From positions 99,532 through 163,531 of the forward strand of contig BEXV01000402.1 in NCBI GenBank assembly GCA_003118195.1: DNA of 64,000 nucleotides, given 5' to 3'. The translations under genes and the position numbers were made by a program. Positions 12,671-25,750 of this stretch are shown here, in pieces (within the stretch, counting starts at the first letter, position 1; each line of letters begins with the position of its first letter). Origin of the DNA: Hemicentrotus pulcherrimus. Its lineage: Eukaryota; Echinodermata; Echinoidea; Camarodonta; Strongylocentrotidae. Under the pieces are notes generated by a model. That model was not told the DNA's origin. It ran no database searches and was given only the letters and a program-made list of their open reading frames with translations.

Positions 12671-13614
12671 AGGGGGAGGGTGTCATCACTGAAATTCTTT
12701 TATAATTTGTTTAAATACATGTAGGCCTATATCATGCTATTTGGAGAAAATAATAGATCCTTGTCACAGAACTCTGGTGTGGTGTGAGTTGCTTTTTGAA
12801 AAAAGTTATAAATGATTTTTATTTATAATTAACATTTTAAGGGGCTCGAATAACAGCTGTGTTAAGGTCACAAGCTTTGTAAGAAGTTAACTTGTATGGC
12901 CTTCCACTGTTGTGAACAAATACATATGTTAAATCTTATGAAAGTTTATGTTTATGAAAAAGTTGGAAATGAGCAGTAAACGTACAGGCAGCAAAAGGAT
13001 GTGTACACTAGTAGCAGGAGGACGATATATTCTCTCGTGAGGCCTCCATTAATTTGACCTTTTTAATTCAAGTTTATCTCTCTGATTTCATTGCACATTA
13101 ATGAGGTCAAAAAGTTGCCCACAAAATAGATCCCTCCTGAGGCCAGTGCCATATTGGGCTATCACAACATTTAAATGCTAATAGGAAGAGGGGAATAGTT
13201 GGTAATAGTAGGTATGGTGGAGGGGGGGGGGTAGATGAGCATCATTTTATGTATTTATATACACACTGTAGGTCAAGAGGAAGTAGGAGGGGGAAATTTC
13301 TGCTATGAAAACAAACCCCAAAACTTGATCATTATCCCCTATCGTTTACTCTTGCCATCAAACTATCTGCCTTCATGAAGCCTCTGCTTGAAATTAATTG
13401 GATCAAAATATCTTTTTAATGATTTCCTGACTTGAAAAACCTTGTATTCAAGGAGAGACTTTTTCTACACAAACGGGTGAAAATGTGAATGTATGAAAAG
13501 CTAACACCTAACTTATGCTTTATCTCTGACTACCCTCGCTCCTGTACGGCCTCAAAAAGGATGTAGGTCTGAAGGAAATCATAAAATGCATGTTTATCCT
13601 AGAAAAGCAGCCAG

Positions 13615-13735
13615 ATATAGGTTGCCATGGTTACGATGTCAGGGAAATATGAGAGCAGGTGATGAATTTTATGACAGCAGGAGCTTGCTAAAGTTGTCAG
13701 TGGCAACCAAGAAGGGTCACTGGGGTCACGCGAAG
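13615..13735 (+). promoter_or_regulatory. Candidate intronic enhancer: X-box motifs and a DR3 site
   Basis: Within 120 bp: GTTGCCATGGTTAC (13621-13634), close to the RFX X-box; GTTGTCAGTGGCAAC (13694-13708), an X-box half-site pair with a longer spacer; and GGGTCA-CTG-GGGTCA (13714-13728), a direct repeat spaced by 3 of the kind bound by nuclear receptors. Motifs are seen directly; function is inference from clustering. Confidence 0.35.
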
Positions 13736-14340
13736 AGAAAACAAACAAAGGCTGCATCTCGGAAGCAGCAGGAATTATGGGAAAATTGTAAGCCATTGTT
13801 TAGTCTTAGTATCAGATTTATTATATCTCAATTTATTTTCCAGACATAGAAGCTATGAGTCACCGTGTTTTCATAATCGAATCACTTTTGATCCAGAAGT
13901 TTAGACATACATCAGACTGTGAGACTGGCAGTATGTTTTAGATGAATATTGTCATACTGTAATTGCAAATATTTTTAGTTCAATATTTTAGGATTGTAAG
14001 TTATTGATATTTAAAAATATCAGAAAAAATATTCTATTTGTACATTGAAATATCAGAAATTATGTTTTTAAGATGCCATGTCAACTAAAAAAGGTTTGAT
14101 TGTAAATGAAACAGATTTGATATTGAGAAATAAGAATTTATTTGATTTGGTTTTAGGATTCAATTCAGTGTACATCACATTGAGGCTGATGAGCTCTTTT
14201 GCAAATGAAGGGAAAGACAATCATTTCCTAATTTGCCAGAACTTTGAAGAGATAAAGGGTCTACAGGTACATTGTGTATTGAAAACAAAATGATACAATA
14301 CAGCAAATGCAATACCTGGTGATCACACAGTAAAACAACC

Positions 14341-14426
14341 AATACACCAGTTTACAGTTGTATCAGTGCGCATGCGCAGACTGGGTGCCATTTAAAATGG
14401 CGCACACAACTGTAAACTGGTGTATT
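14341..14426. mobile_element. AATACACCAGTTTAC-ended MITE, short form
   Basis: AATACACCAGTTTACAGTTG and CAACTGTAAACTGGTGTATT are exact inverted ends of 20 bp around a centre with ATCAGTGCGCATGCGCAGAC. At 86 bp it looks like an internally deleted relative of the 271-bp element at 3934. Confidence 0.78.
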
Positions 14427-14734
14427 ACACTGTAGGATCTTTCAGGGCATTTTAGGGAGTAAAAATCAGACAAACTTGAATTCATCATCAGGTGAATCGT
14501 GTTGCGCATCGTTTCTTTATCAATAGACAAATTGCTATCTCCTTGAAAGACTTTTGTCTCGGCCCAAATTCGGGTTGAGACCTCGTGAGAAGGGAAATAA
14601 AGAAACTAGGGAGGAAATGAGACGGTCGTCAAAACCGAGGACTGAAACTCTGTGAACTTGAGATGTTTGTCATATGATGTCATTCCCGACTGTGTAAGGA
14701 AGTTCACAAGAGATTTATACCTGAGCTTAAAGCC

Positions 14735-15147
14735 TTAAAGAGAAGGTTGAGTTCTGGGAAGTGGTGAAAGATAATTTGTGAGCGTCATTATTGTTTTATG
14801 CGTGTGGAAGTGTGGAAGAACATCAGATAAAAAATGTTCCCTGAAAAGCATGGCTCTTCAAATGCTTTCATATTCTAAATATGGCATATAACAACATAGA
14901 AATCGGGACAGATTTTTAAGCGACATTTTCGTGTAGCCCTGTATACATCTCTCTGTATATACACTGCTTGTAACTTTACCAAGACTGGGCCAAATTTCCT
15001 ATCATTTTGATGATTCCAGAACCTTTCAGTACACACCAATACTAATATCCTAGATAATCAACCTTTTCTGATCGATTCCACACCATTTCTTTCACATCGT
15101 TTCTTTCACAATGCAATAGCATGACCAGAACTCAACTTTTCCTTTAA
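14735..15147 (+). mobile_element. TTAA-flanked MITE, family 1, copy 1
   Basis: The left end is TTAAAGAGAAGGTTGAGTTC and the right end is GAACTCAACTTTTCCTTTAA, so the ends are inverted repeats bounded by TTAA. The body includes GCATGGCTCTTCAAATGC and is shared with copies at 25751 and 44279 in the same orientation. No coding capacity. TTAA boundaries are typical of piggyBac-mobilised elements; the assignment to that superfamily is inference. This copy has a local duplication of TTTCTTTCACA near 15090-15110. Confidence 0.8.
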
Positions 15148-17396
15148 AAGTGTATTTATGTCTCATTTAGTTTCAGAAAGCATGGTCAGCAGATAACTAC
15201 ATTGATCTATTGAGAATTGCATTGTATTATTGTATGAGGTGGATAATTTCAATGATTCATTAAAAAAATTGAAGGATTATATTTAAATGAGACCAGAAAG
15301 AAATAGCCCTACACGTATGGGTTGATGATTCTTTTGACAAACTTTGAGTATTAACTTATTTGTTCTGCTATGATTTTCTCCAATTTTTTTCTTCTCATGT
15401 TAATTTGGAATTGATGCAATTGCATCCTGTGGTTAGAGATTAAATCAATCAAAATATGAATGTATACAATTGCAAGCATTTTGATCAATGAAAATTCCCC
15501 AAATTAATTATTATTTAGTTCGATAATTCTCCAAGTTTCCATATTTCTGTATAGGCCTGAATTAAATCATGAACAAAAATTAGTGACAAATTATTCACCT
15601 AATTGTTGATAGATTTGATTATAAAAAACAATATGAGGTGACAAAATGCATTTAAAAAATAAATTCACATAAAATGACATTAATCAACTACACATTATAA
15701 GTGGAAATTGTTTGGAATTAAAATGCAAGGGCTTTCCAGGAAAATTGTATGGGCAATTTCCTTTTTATTAGAAAATTGGCATCATAGGTAATGGGTAATA
15801 CCTTGACATGAAGAGTGAGCCCATTGGTTTATCTCTAGGATACAATGGATGACAGCTTATGCCAAAGTGTCAAAGTACACTGAATGTTGATTTATAAGCT
15901 GTGGTGTGTCGTTGAGGGGGGGGGGAGTTACAAATAATTTCCATCAATGAATTAAATAAGTCGATTTTGGCATGTAAGTGCCCTCGTGAATGAAATTCTG
16001 TTTTTGCAGGGCGGGGCTCATGGGTAAAAATGACAGAGATGCAGCACCTCGGTTATTAAGCGAACTATTCCAAGCCAACAATAAAACTTGTCATTGATAG
16101 TTCTTAATTATTTTTTTTGAGTGGCAGACTGTGACCATCAATTACAAATGCATCATGAATTGTTTTCTTTGTGAAATTCAAAAGGAATACATTAATGCCT
16201 TTAGGGAAAAGGACATGAGAAATTGTTTGAATGTATAGGTTTACCAATACACCTATGTATTAATCTTTAATAATATCAAGAATATAACTCTAATACAATT
16301 TTGAAAGAGCTATTTGTACAGGGTCTTTAACTTAATACTGTAGCAGCTAATATATTTATGGCTTATATTACCCGACAATATTTGAATTGTATCTTTGAAT
16401 TTCTTTCCATTGATTAGAAGCGGCAGGTGGCGTTTGTGTGTACAGCACAATGAAAATTGTTTGTTGTAAATTGTGATTAATCAAACCATTGCTGCGTGCA
16501 AACACCTATATGAGATAATAAAAGGCGATAAAAAGCTAACAGGTCTTTGTGTATACATTTATAGCAATTATAAATACTTACACAAGTAGGCAATGCATGT
16601 AATTATCACTTGTTTGTTTAATAACAGGTGTCTAAGGCTTGCTGTCATTGATTTATGCATCGTGTTATTCTTGCCACATATTGCTTCTTTCACGCCACAC
16701 ACATGGCTTTATTCTTGCCACATGTTGTGGTAATATTGTGTAGCAATCGATGGAAAAATGTGCCATAAATAATTGTGAATATTGATGAGGTATTATGATG
16801 TAGGCACAGTACCAGTTTTCTGATCTGAATAGAATTTGAACTTCTTGGCAAAGGGCTTGTGACTTCTTGTTAATATATTAATTGAAATTTTCATGAAATA
16901 TAAAGGAAAAATCCAACTTAGTACTTAGACTGGGAAGATTTACGAGTCACATGACCAACCTAATCTAGTTGTTAAATCATCCCTTTTCTTCTAGATATGC
17001 AAAAATGATGTCATACTTAAAGGTGATTTTAATTCCTTTTATAACATTTAGAGTGATTACCGGTAACTAAAATTTGTAATTAAAATATTACAAAATAAAT
17101 AAAGTGTCACACTTTCAGTTAGTGTGCATGATATCAATCTAAATTTACACTCTTTCATGTAGACAATGCAAATTGTGTGAATTGTATTTTTATAGTGGTG
17201 ATGTTGTTCTTCTGTAATGGGATGTCATGTAAAGTTTAAACAAATCAAGGCCTCAAATGCATTTTAACAAACCTTTTGAAGTAAAGAATAGCTTTTAACA
17301 GGTGGCTTTGTCTGCATGTTGAGAAGCATTTGATGGTTACTTGTCCACTACCAAAATACCACACATTCAGCTTTAGATTTTTTAACTACAAAAAGA
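15148..17396 (+). other. Intronic DNA, nothing firm
   Basis: AT-rich. A short local duplication of TTATTCTTGCCACATNTTG occurs at 16665 and 16711. No element or gene recognised. Confidence 0.5.
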
Positions 17397-17432
17397 GTGT
17401 CTTTTTTTTTTATAGCAGGTGAACTTATCTCC

Positions 17433-17657
17433 CCCTTCTCGCTGCCTGCATCTCCCTATCTCTCTTCCTCTCTCTCTCTCTCTCTCTCACCCATCAATTT
17501 TACCCACATCTTGCCATTCTGTCTCTCTATCTCTCCCCCTCTCATCCTCCCTCACACTCTCTTTGTTTGCTCTCACTTTTCCTCCCTGTAATGCTCTCAT
17601 TTTGCACCTTCATCTCTCTTTCTCTCTCTCTTTTACTATCTGTCTTTTCTTTCCATT

Positions 17658-17696
<39 letters not shown>

Positions 17697-17700
17697 ATCC
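17433..17700 (+). repeat. CT-rich tract with (CT)n runs
   Basis: Polypyrimidine sequence with pure CT runs near 17469-17488 and 17669-17693. Open frames across it (long runs of S, L and P) are low-complexity artefacts. Confidence 0.9.
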
Positions 17701-17794
17701 GCTCCTAAAACCAGAGCTCAGTGCATTAAACCCCTTATCCCACTCGCTGCACCGAGCAGTGCGTCAGAGTGGCATAGCTCAGCTCTCCGCGCTA

Positions 17795-17980
17795 AACTAT
17801 CATGGCCAACCTCAAGAGGGAGAAAATGGCGCACTTCACTAGAAATTATTCAACGAGAGCAAGATAGGCAACTGCTGGATGCATTGCGGAGCCCTCTTAC
17901 AGGGATGGGTCTCCATGGCGACGAGTGGTCAGCTGCGGTGTCATCACCTGCTGTCGGAGGAGAGTCTTCACTGAAATGAT
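17795..17980 (+). other. GC-richer island in the giant intron, possible unrecognised exon or promoter
   Basis: After the CT tract the sequence becomes locally GC-rich, with an ATG in good context (CTATCATGGCC at 17797-17807), a short frame MANLKREKMAHFTR, another frame reading EIIQREQDRQLLDALRSPLT, and an X-box-like GTCTCCATGGCGAC (17909-17922). No homology recognised. It could be an alternative first exon with its promoter, an enhancer, or chance. Confidence 0.25.
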
Positions 17981-19252
17981 ATCTTACCGAATCTCTAGTA
18001 CTTGTTTATTGATGCACAGATTACATGTACATTTTGTTCATGGTTCATCTTTAATGTTCAGGGTGTTGTTTTGTTAAATAGATTAGCATTTACAAGAAAG
18101 AAAAACTGCGATGTTCAGATAACAGATTTGGAATAAGTTATTCGAGATCTTTTGATTAGAAGCAAGTTCTGGAAAAACATACGTGAAGATCAATCAGATA
18201 CTGCTGGAACTGGCTGTCAGATAGAAATCAAATATTTTGGATTTTGTTCAGGGTTTGTGCAGGGATAGTACACAGCTTCAGAACTTCAGTTTCATTTAAA
18301 TTGAAATTGTAACAATAATATCAAGCGTGTTCGATAAAAATATGTGTGATATTTTCAAAATGAGAAGCTTTTATTGTGATCTACAATTCACTGATTCCTG
18401 GTTAACGAGATAATGATATCATCTTGAACATTTGGGGAACTTGGGGAATGCCATAGAAGGTTTAAAACGAGAAACTGTGTAAGGGCTATTTTAAAAGTGA
18501 GCCTGTACTTGGCTATCATGTTTTGTGGTGTCATGTGTAAATACATATTGTTAGATAACATTTTTAGGGGTGTCACTGCCATTTTACTCTACCTTTTTTT
18601 ACATTCTCAGGGTCATATCATCCCCATAAGTCCTTGCTACAACTTTCTCACAGCTAGACAAAGTATTATCCGGTAAGAGTATGCAGATGATTAACAATAA
18701 AAAGGAATATTTTAGGGGCTCCTCACTCATTCTACCAGGGCAATTCTTTAGATTTTTCAGGATCATATCCTCGATCGATCAGCCCCCTTTTATTCCTTTT
18801 CTCTATACCAGACAAAAGTGTTCTTCACTATTGAAGGGTACATGCATGCCGATAAAAGTCTGCAAGGGAAATCATTACAAGCTATTCCGGGAGGGTCGCT
18901 GTACATATATTGATCGGTGTCACAATATGGAGGACTCGCATTTAGGGCATGAAAGAGCTGGCAGAGAGGAAAACAAGAATGGAAACGATGGCCGGAGAAG
19001 AAGATGAAAAGATTCCGTCTTGAGAGAAAGGACGGCATTGCAATTCAGCCTCTGCATGTCTCTGTGCTCTTGTATTTGACTTTGTGGAGAGGACTGGAGA
19101 TGAGAGTCATTCTTTTTGCTTTATTTAAAGTTGCACCAGATGGACTTATTTCTCATTTTTATAGGTATTCTTGGGTAATGTACATTTTAGGTTTTTAGAA
19201 AAGGGTGATTAAGTGGCCTACACCTTACACATCTGTCTATCTGTGCGCCCCT

Positions 19253-19254
19253 TC

Positions 19255-19297
<43 letters not shown>

Positions 19298-19432
19298 CTC
19301 TCTTGCTCTCCATCCCTCCCTCCCTCCATCTCTCCCTCCATCTCCTTCCATCTCCTTCCATCTCCATCTCCTTCCATCTCTCTCCCTCCATCCCCGTCTC
19401 CATCCATTTCCATCTCTTTCCGTCTGCTTTAC
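19253..19432 (+). repeat. (CT)n followed by a CCATCTCCTT repeat
   Basis: A CT dinucleotide run (19258-19290) passes into degenerate CTCCATCTCCTTCCATCTCC units up to 19432. Confidence 0.9.
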
Positions 19433-19439
19433 ACAACGG

Positions 19440-22400
19440 ATTATCAAACCAATGTGGATATATATTCTTTTCAAATCCAAAGCCAGCCAGCTAGCCAGCC
19501 TACAAACCCAGCCCATATTTTGAAAAGCAGTCAAACGTTCTAAATGTTACGTTTGCCAGCTAGCTTTTTACTCCGCCTGTTTTTCCACCGATGTAAAATC
19601 CCTTGCCACGGGGAAAGTACATTTCATCCTTTGTAGGCCTGCCCTCTTGCACTTTTTTCGATGTGTATCGAATGACCGTCTTCAAAATCCTCAAAAATGC
19701 ATGCCATGGTATGTGCATTTGACTTGGGTCGGGTGCATGAAGAAGAGGTTCGCATCGGGTAAGAATTCACCGAATGCGTTGCAGAGGTGATCTTAAATCA
19801 TGTTTTATGTGAACACAACTGTGATATATAACCCTTCACAGGGAAGAATCTGGGTTCCAATGGGGGCACCAAAAATATAGATCATTAATATGTTATTATC
19901 ACCCTTGATACATACTACATTTGCACAAGGAGTACCAGGTACATAAAGATTATCGAGATATGTAAGTTATTTTGCTTAAAATTCAGGACTTCAACAAAAC
20001 TTTTCCTTTCTTTATGATTCGAAGGAGCATTCCTAGTGTAGTTTTCTTAAACTTCATTATGATTTTAGAGAGATTGTGTTGTAGCATGTTTTGTATCAAT
20101 CTGGGAAGAAATTAAACTGGTTAGATGAAGCCTAGCTTTGAGCAATAAGTACTTTGAAGCTGGCCAATCAATACTGACACCTAGACAATACAGTTAGCAG
20201 CTAAATAATCCCTACCCTTACCAAGCTTTGTTATTTTGTATGTGTGTTAAAAATTGATTTGCCCTAATTTGTGTTTTTCTTGCGAATGAAAATGAAACTT
20301 ACATCCAAAAGAATTAAACAAAGGCCCTACATCAACCAGTCCATCTAGAGTTCTGGAAAACATTAAACGTACGATGGGTATCAATGATTCAGGTGTTAAC
20401 TATACATCCAAATCTAATTTGAACAGAAACTTGTTTAGCATGGTTATAGAAGTATTTGTAAGTGCGAATGGGACCTGTAGCCCTTGTTAGCAGAACGGAA
20501 TGGCCCTCCGAGGTTTCTAAAAGGGATTTTCTGGCATGAAAATACAGATTTGGGAAACGTAAGACGCGACGAAAGATGGGAGAGGTAGATGGTCAGTTCG
20601 GGGGATCGCCTTGCCTCGTAGAAAGATGAAAAGGGATACCTGAAAAGGATACCTCAAACAAGGAAGGGGTGCTTAAGCGACTCAAGAATAATTCTTAGAA
20701 AAATAATGTGAGAATTTGTCGCATGAGATGATAAGTGACGTGCGTCAGAAGAAACAAACAAAGTCATGTATAAATGATGGAAAAGATTATTTTCTTCTTT
20801 GTTTAAACTTTTGAACTTCGTAAACCTAACCCTTCATTCGTATGAAGAGTAGAATATAATACTTTTAGCATCATTTAATATTGTAATAGAATCATATTTT
20901 CCACTTAGAACTTTCCCGCATGATATACCATGAGGTTTGAACAAGAAATCAAAGATCTTGAAGTATATGTAGTTTGATAATGATTATAAACCAATACTTT
21001 TTTTTTCTTCATTCAGGTGTCCTTATATTTCTCCTCCAATGCAAATTTTACATTTGCAGGTTTGGATATTTGGGAAAGTGGATCATTTTTTTATTGAAAT
21101 AAAAATAAAAAGCTCTTATGTTAAATTGTCAATGTGCAGACTACAGTACTTCAAGTAGTTGAAGTCTTCCATTGACTCAAACGGCAGTATAGACATTTGT
21201 TTCATATTACCAATATCTATTTCATACATTTGTGGATATTGGAAAGTGGAAATGTCTTTTTTTCTTTGCCTCCTGGATCTTCTCCTCTTATTTCTACTTC
21301 TGCCGTCACACCAATATGATGCTGATAAGGAAATGAAAATCTCATTTTGTTTTGCAGATGATGAGTATGTACATAGACACAGTCTATCTGAGAAGAAAGA
21401 ACAATAACAGATTTCTCCCCTTTCACAGTTTGTGTCAAAACAAAAGCATCTCAAGCAAACATTCGGAATTGCAGTGGAAATTTTGTCTTTATATTGTATC
21501 AGTGATTTATATATCGCAGCCTACATCATTGAACCCCTTCCCCCCAAAGTAAGTCTCTTAAATTAAAATAAAAATGAAATAAAATGTCTTACATGTAAAG
21601 TATGTATCCCTATTACATGACAGTGTCGATTCTTAATTCCCTTTTATTCACAAGTATCGATTTGCAGGTGTTTCTTTCTGTCGCTCCTGCCCTTAGGATT
21701 CTAAATTTTCATAACGTGTTTGTGGTCAGTAGACTAACTAGTTTGATCAATAGTTATTCAATTTATACTTTGGCCCGAGGATACTCGCATCCGAAGATCA
21801 AGTATGTTATGAAATATTAAAGAAGCTTGTTTTTGCCCCTTCTTCTCCTCCTTTTTGTATCTTGTAACATCCTCTCTCACTTCCCTGTGGTGCAAACCAG
21901 AACGTTTGTGAATTGTTTGACGACAGCTGTACTTTATCGTAGCTACATGTAAAGGAACATTTGTGAGGTGCAGAAATCTGATGGTGTTGTTCATATATAA
22001 ACATGCAAGTCTACACAACTCATGGGATCAGTGAAAGATATGGGCATCCTTTCACGGAACCGTCATAAATACAAGTTCTTTGACATCACATAATTAAAAA
22101 TTCACACAATGCGATATAGGTAGAATATCAATGATGGGAGTAGGTTACCCCGTCCACACAATGCACTTATATGAGTGTACAGTATACATTTAAACATGGC
22201 TGTAAAAAAGGGGCACCTAAACAGGTCTATCCATCGCGATATCGATCAAATGCCTTCTGCTTGGAAAAATTGAGGTAGATGAGCAGGAAATTAAGGATGG
22301 ATAGGAGAAAGGATGGTATAGATAATAGGTCGGTACTCTGGTAGTTTGACGGCACAGAGAGTTGCGCTTCGCAGCGAATCTTCATCGAAGCTGCAACAAA

Positions 22401-23911
22401 GCATGACTGTTTATCGACCCTACCCTGTACACCCCTCCCCCGCCCCCTTCTGTGCCCCCCTCCTCTTCAAATGCTTGGATTCAGCCATGAGTAAGAATTA
22501 GAAATGATAGCTTGAATCATCCTGAAACAATTAAGTATATATATATTTAATTCAGATGATACGACTTGAAACAAGATACATCGTGGGGTATATGCTGTTA
22601 ATCATTGGACATAGATAGGAGTATTTATTTTTAATATATTGAGAGAGGTAATTGTTAAACCTGATACTTCTAGGAGATGTCAATCATTTTTAATGTAATC
22701 TATCCCCTGTCCAGTAAATTTCCCCAACTTTCTTGTAAATTAGGCACATGTACTTTGCCTCAGTCGTTTAATCCAGTCAAATTTGATTTTTCGGCCCGAT
22801 GCCTTGCAAACTCCAATTAGATTGTTGCCCACAACAAGGTTATTTTTCTCATCACCTTTTAAAGCGAATGGGCAGCCAAAGTTGAAAGTACGGCTGGATG
22901 TTCTCTCCCGGCAAGAACATGGGATTATTGGGTGTGATGAGAGAAAAGTGAGATCCTATCTTATCCAATTTGAATTGAATTAGATTAGAAATTTAGCCTG
23001 ATAGTCCCTTCCATAGATTTGTGCGTCAGTTGTGAGTCACGGTCCCCCTGTACGGCCTTCACCACCGAGAGCTTTGTTTGACCCTGCGAGTAATTGAGAG
23101 AAAGACAACTTCATCGAACATGGAAGGGATAAGCCACCTTAATCTAAATTGGATTTGAAATATTTGCTGATGTTTGACTTCTGTAATCTCTATACTTATT
23201 AATCAGATATATAGAGAGGGGGTGCGTTGACAACTTGACATATTTCACTTAATGCAGATGTTCTCTGATTGTACATGTAGTTTGCATGTAAAAACATCTG
23301 ATGAAGTTTATTTTTGAATATGTATGTAGAATTGATGATACAAGGCAAATCGCTGAATTCCTTACATGAGCATGTACTGTGAATCATTAATTAATGAGAT
23401 GATATGTTGAATCCATCGATGGGATTCATGCGAGAAAAATACTCACAATCTCGAGTCATATTCTACATGTATAAGAAAAATGTCTGAATAACCAATAACA
23501 TAAAAACAGAACTAAACATGATGTAGCTCTGCGTTGAAAAACACAATCTCCCTTCTGAAATATGGAAAACAATTCTTGCGGGAGAGAAGCGAGAAATATG
23601 TCCCCGCCGGCAAGACGCAGGTGAATAACGATTTCAAAACCCTTGTTTGCAAAGTTCTATTTGTCAGGTCCTCAGGCTGTGGTTCTTGTGAAGATCAAAT
23701 GAGAAACTCTACTCCTTTATATTGTTGAGTGACTCAGATACTTGGGGATGCGGAATTATGACATTTGTCATTTAAAAATAGGTCAAACGTTCAAATTCAA
23801 TTTTGTCATTAATAGTATTATTCTCATGTCTAAAGAATTGTGATTATAAACTCATAGATCGCTAGTTTAGCTATCACAAACGATCCAGAGACAACGCTCT
23901 AGCATTTATTG
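19440..23911 (+). other. Intronic DNA, nothing firm
   Basis: About 4.5 kb with open frames of at most 112 codons, none recognisable. A C-rich patch lies at 22430-22465. This is one of the least repeat-marked parts of the intron. Confidence 0.45.
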
Positions 23912-23960
23912 CAGGGTTAGGGTTAGGGTTTCAATTAAATTGAAGGAAGTTTTAGGGTTA
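23912..23960 (+). repeat. Short interstitial (TTAGGG)n-like sequence
   Basis: AGGGTTAGGGTTAGGGTT at 23913-23930, then TTTTAGGGTTAGG at 23951-23962. Only a few units of the animal telomere motif, with no wider telomeric context. Confidence 0.8.
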
Positions 23961-25750
23961 GGATGAAGTAGAAGTTACAAATTTTATTAACCTCAGATAT
24001 TGACTACGGGATTATTGTCACCAGAGCAAGTGTCAAACAACCTAGTTTACCTGCTGAATTCAAATATTTATTTGAAGAGACAATCAAAGTGATGAATGTT
24101 TCAATGTACATGTAAGGGTCGAGTAGGTTTTCCAGCTGTGATCCTCAAATTGGCAACATGTCATACAGGTAGAATGAAAACCTACAATGTACGTCTGAGG
24201 TAGAATTTGCAATGGGGCATCGTCTTCCCGGCCGCTTCGATATGAAGTGCTTTGGCACAGCGCGCCAACGTATTCACTGCACCGAAATTAACCCAGCACT
24301 GCTGTGATACAGGGCTGTAATCGATCTGCGCTGTGCTAATATATATGCAAATTCATCCACCAACAGCACTTGGAAAAACCGACATCTATCTTACCTGTTT
24401 CTAGTCCCTCTGTGACCTTTTGGGATGTTTTGTTTTGTTTTATTTGGTCTGCGCTTTTTACAAAAGGCTGGTTATGTTAGTCACTTTTAGCTTTATTGCG
24501 TTTTCCATCAACTTCAGAGTTGTATTTGTACTGCCTTTGACAGAGCTAGGATTTTTTTTTTAGGGGGGGGGTGGGATTTTTTCTTCTTCATTTAACTATA
24601 ATAATTCAGCCATAGTATGAATTAATAGATTTACCTGATCGAAGCCCCCCTTTTAGACAGAAATAGTTGATGGCATTTGATTATTTTCCATCTCTGTCAT
24701 CAAAATAGTCCATAATTAAGCTCTTTTCTCCCCCTTTTTTTTTGTGCTCTGTCTGTCTGTCTCCCTCCCTCCCTCTCTCTTCCTGTTTTGTTATTTCATT
24801 ATTTTAGAGCTCTATAAACTTGGCACTTTCCATATTATGATGAAGATGGTTGTCTCTGTTATGATGGGACTGAATGATTATTAGCTCTAGACCTGAATGT
24901 GGTTTCAGCCATCGTTGGTGTCTCTGTTTTTTGTTGTTGATGGATCTCTCCCCCAAGTGAAATTGAATGTGCGTGACTAACATACTCAAGCCATGTTACC
25001 AAATCAAAATCGAAAGAAACAGCGTAGATATACTGATTCTGAATTCATGTATGCATGTGCAAAGCCAGTTTGAAAACCAGTACCGGTAGTCTTCAAGTTC
25101 TGGTTTTGACAAAAATGCAAAAACATTAAAATGATACCACAAGATTTACGGTGAATGTAAGAAACTTGAGATTAGCAAATCAGATAGAAAGTTAAGCTAG
25201 GATAATTTGTCCAAAGGACCTGATAATAATAATCGTCATCATCACATCATCGTCGTCGTTGTTGTGGTCGTAATTGATAATGATGATAATAATAATGAAT
25301 TAATTTGTTGCTTAGTAATAGCTGGAATACAAGAAGATTTTCCTGATCTCAATGCCTATGTGTAAATGAAATCATCTCTCACTCAGTATGTCGTTCTATT
25401 CTCTACAATTTCCAATATTACTGCAAGATTGCGATCTTCTTCCTTCTCTTACAAGTAATGCATTTCATTGCCTGCAAATCAGCTGAGATGCTTATCAAAC
25501 TCTCAGTGCAATAATTCATGAATACAATGAAAGTCATTGCACACGAATATGCCCATGAATCATGAGTGCAAATTTTATTTGTGGTGTGAAAATATTCTGT
25601 ATTCATTCAGATTTGTATTCAATCTTTGAGGGTTATTATTCATGATTCTAATCTTCAGCATCTGCTCATTGTTACCATCTCTTATCTGAATTTGATATTT
25701 ATGGTTCCACATTTGCTTCATTTTGGATACAATTAAGTACAGTACCAGGA
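23961..25750 (+). other. Intronic DNA with short simple repeats
   Basis: It contains a G-run at 24560, CTGT/CCCT repeats at 24752-24780 and the trinucleotide patch at 25227. A CpG-richer piece at 24215-24320 is unexplained. Confidence 0.45.
25227..25296 (+). repeat. Trinucleotide microsatellite
   Basis: A compound of AAT, ATC, GTC and GTT triplets changing to GATAATAATAATG at the end. Confidence 0.85.

Noticed and set aside
17419..17979. Long open frame of 186 codons on the + strand
   Set aside because: The first two thirds is a translated CT microsatellite (Ser/Leu/Pro runs). Only the last part is complex sequence and it has no recognised homology; it is treated as a GC-rich island.
23912..23960. 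Telomere or chromosome end
   Set aside because: Only about three and a half TTAGGG units inside unique sequence, so it is at most an interstitial trace.
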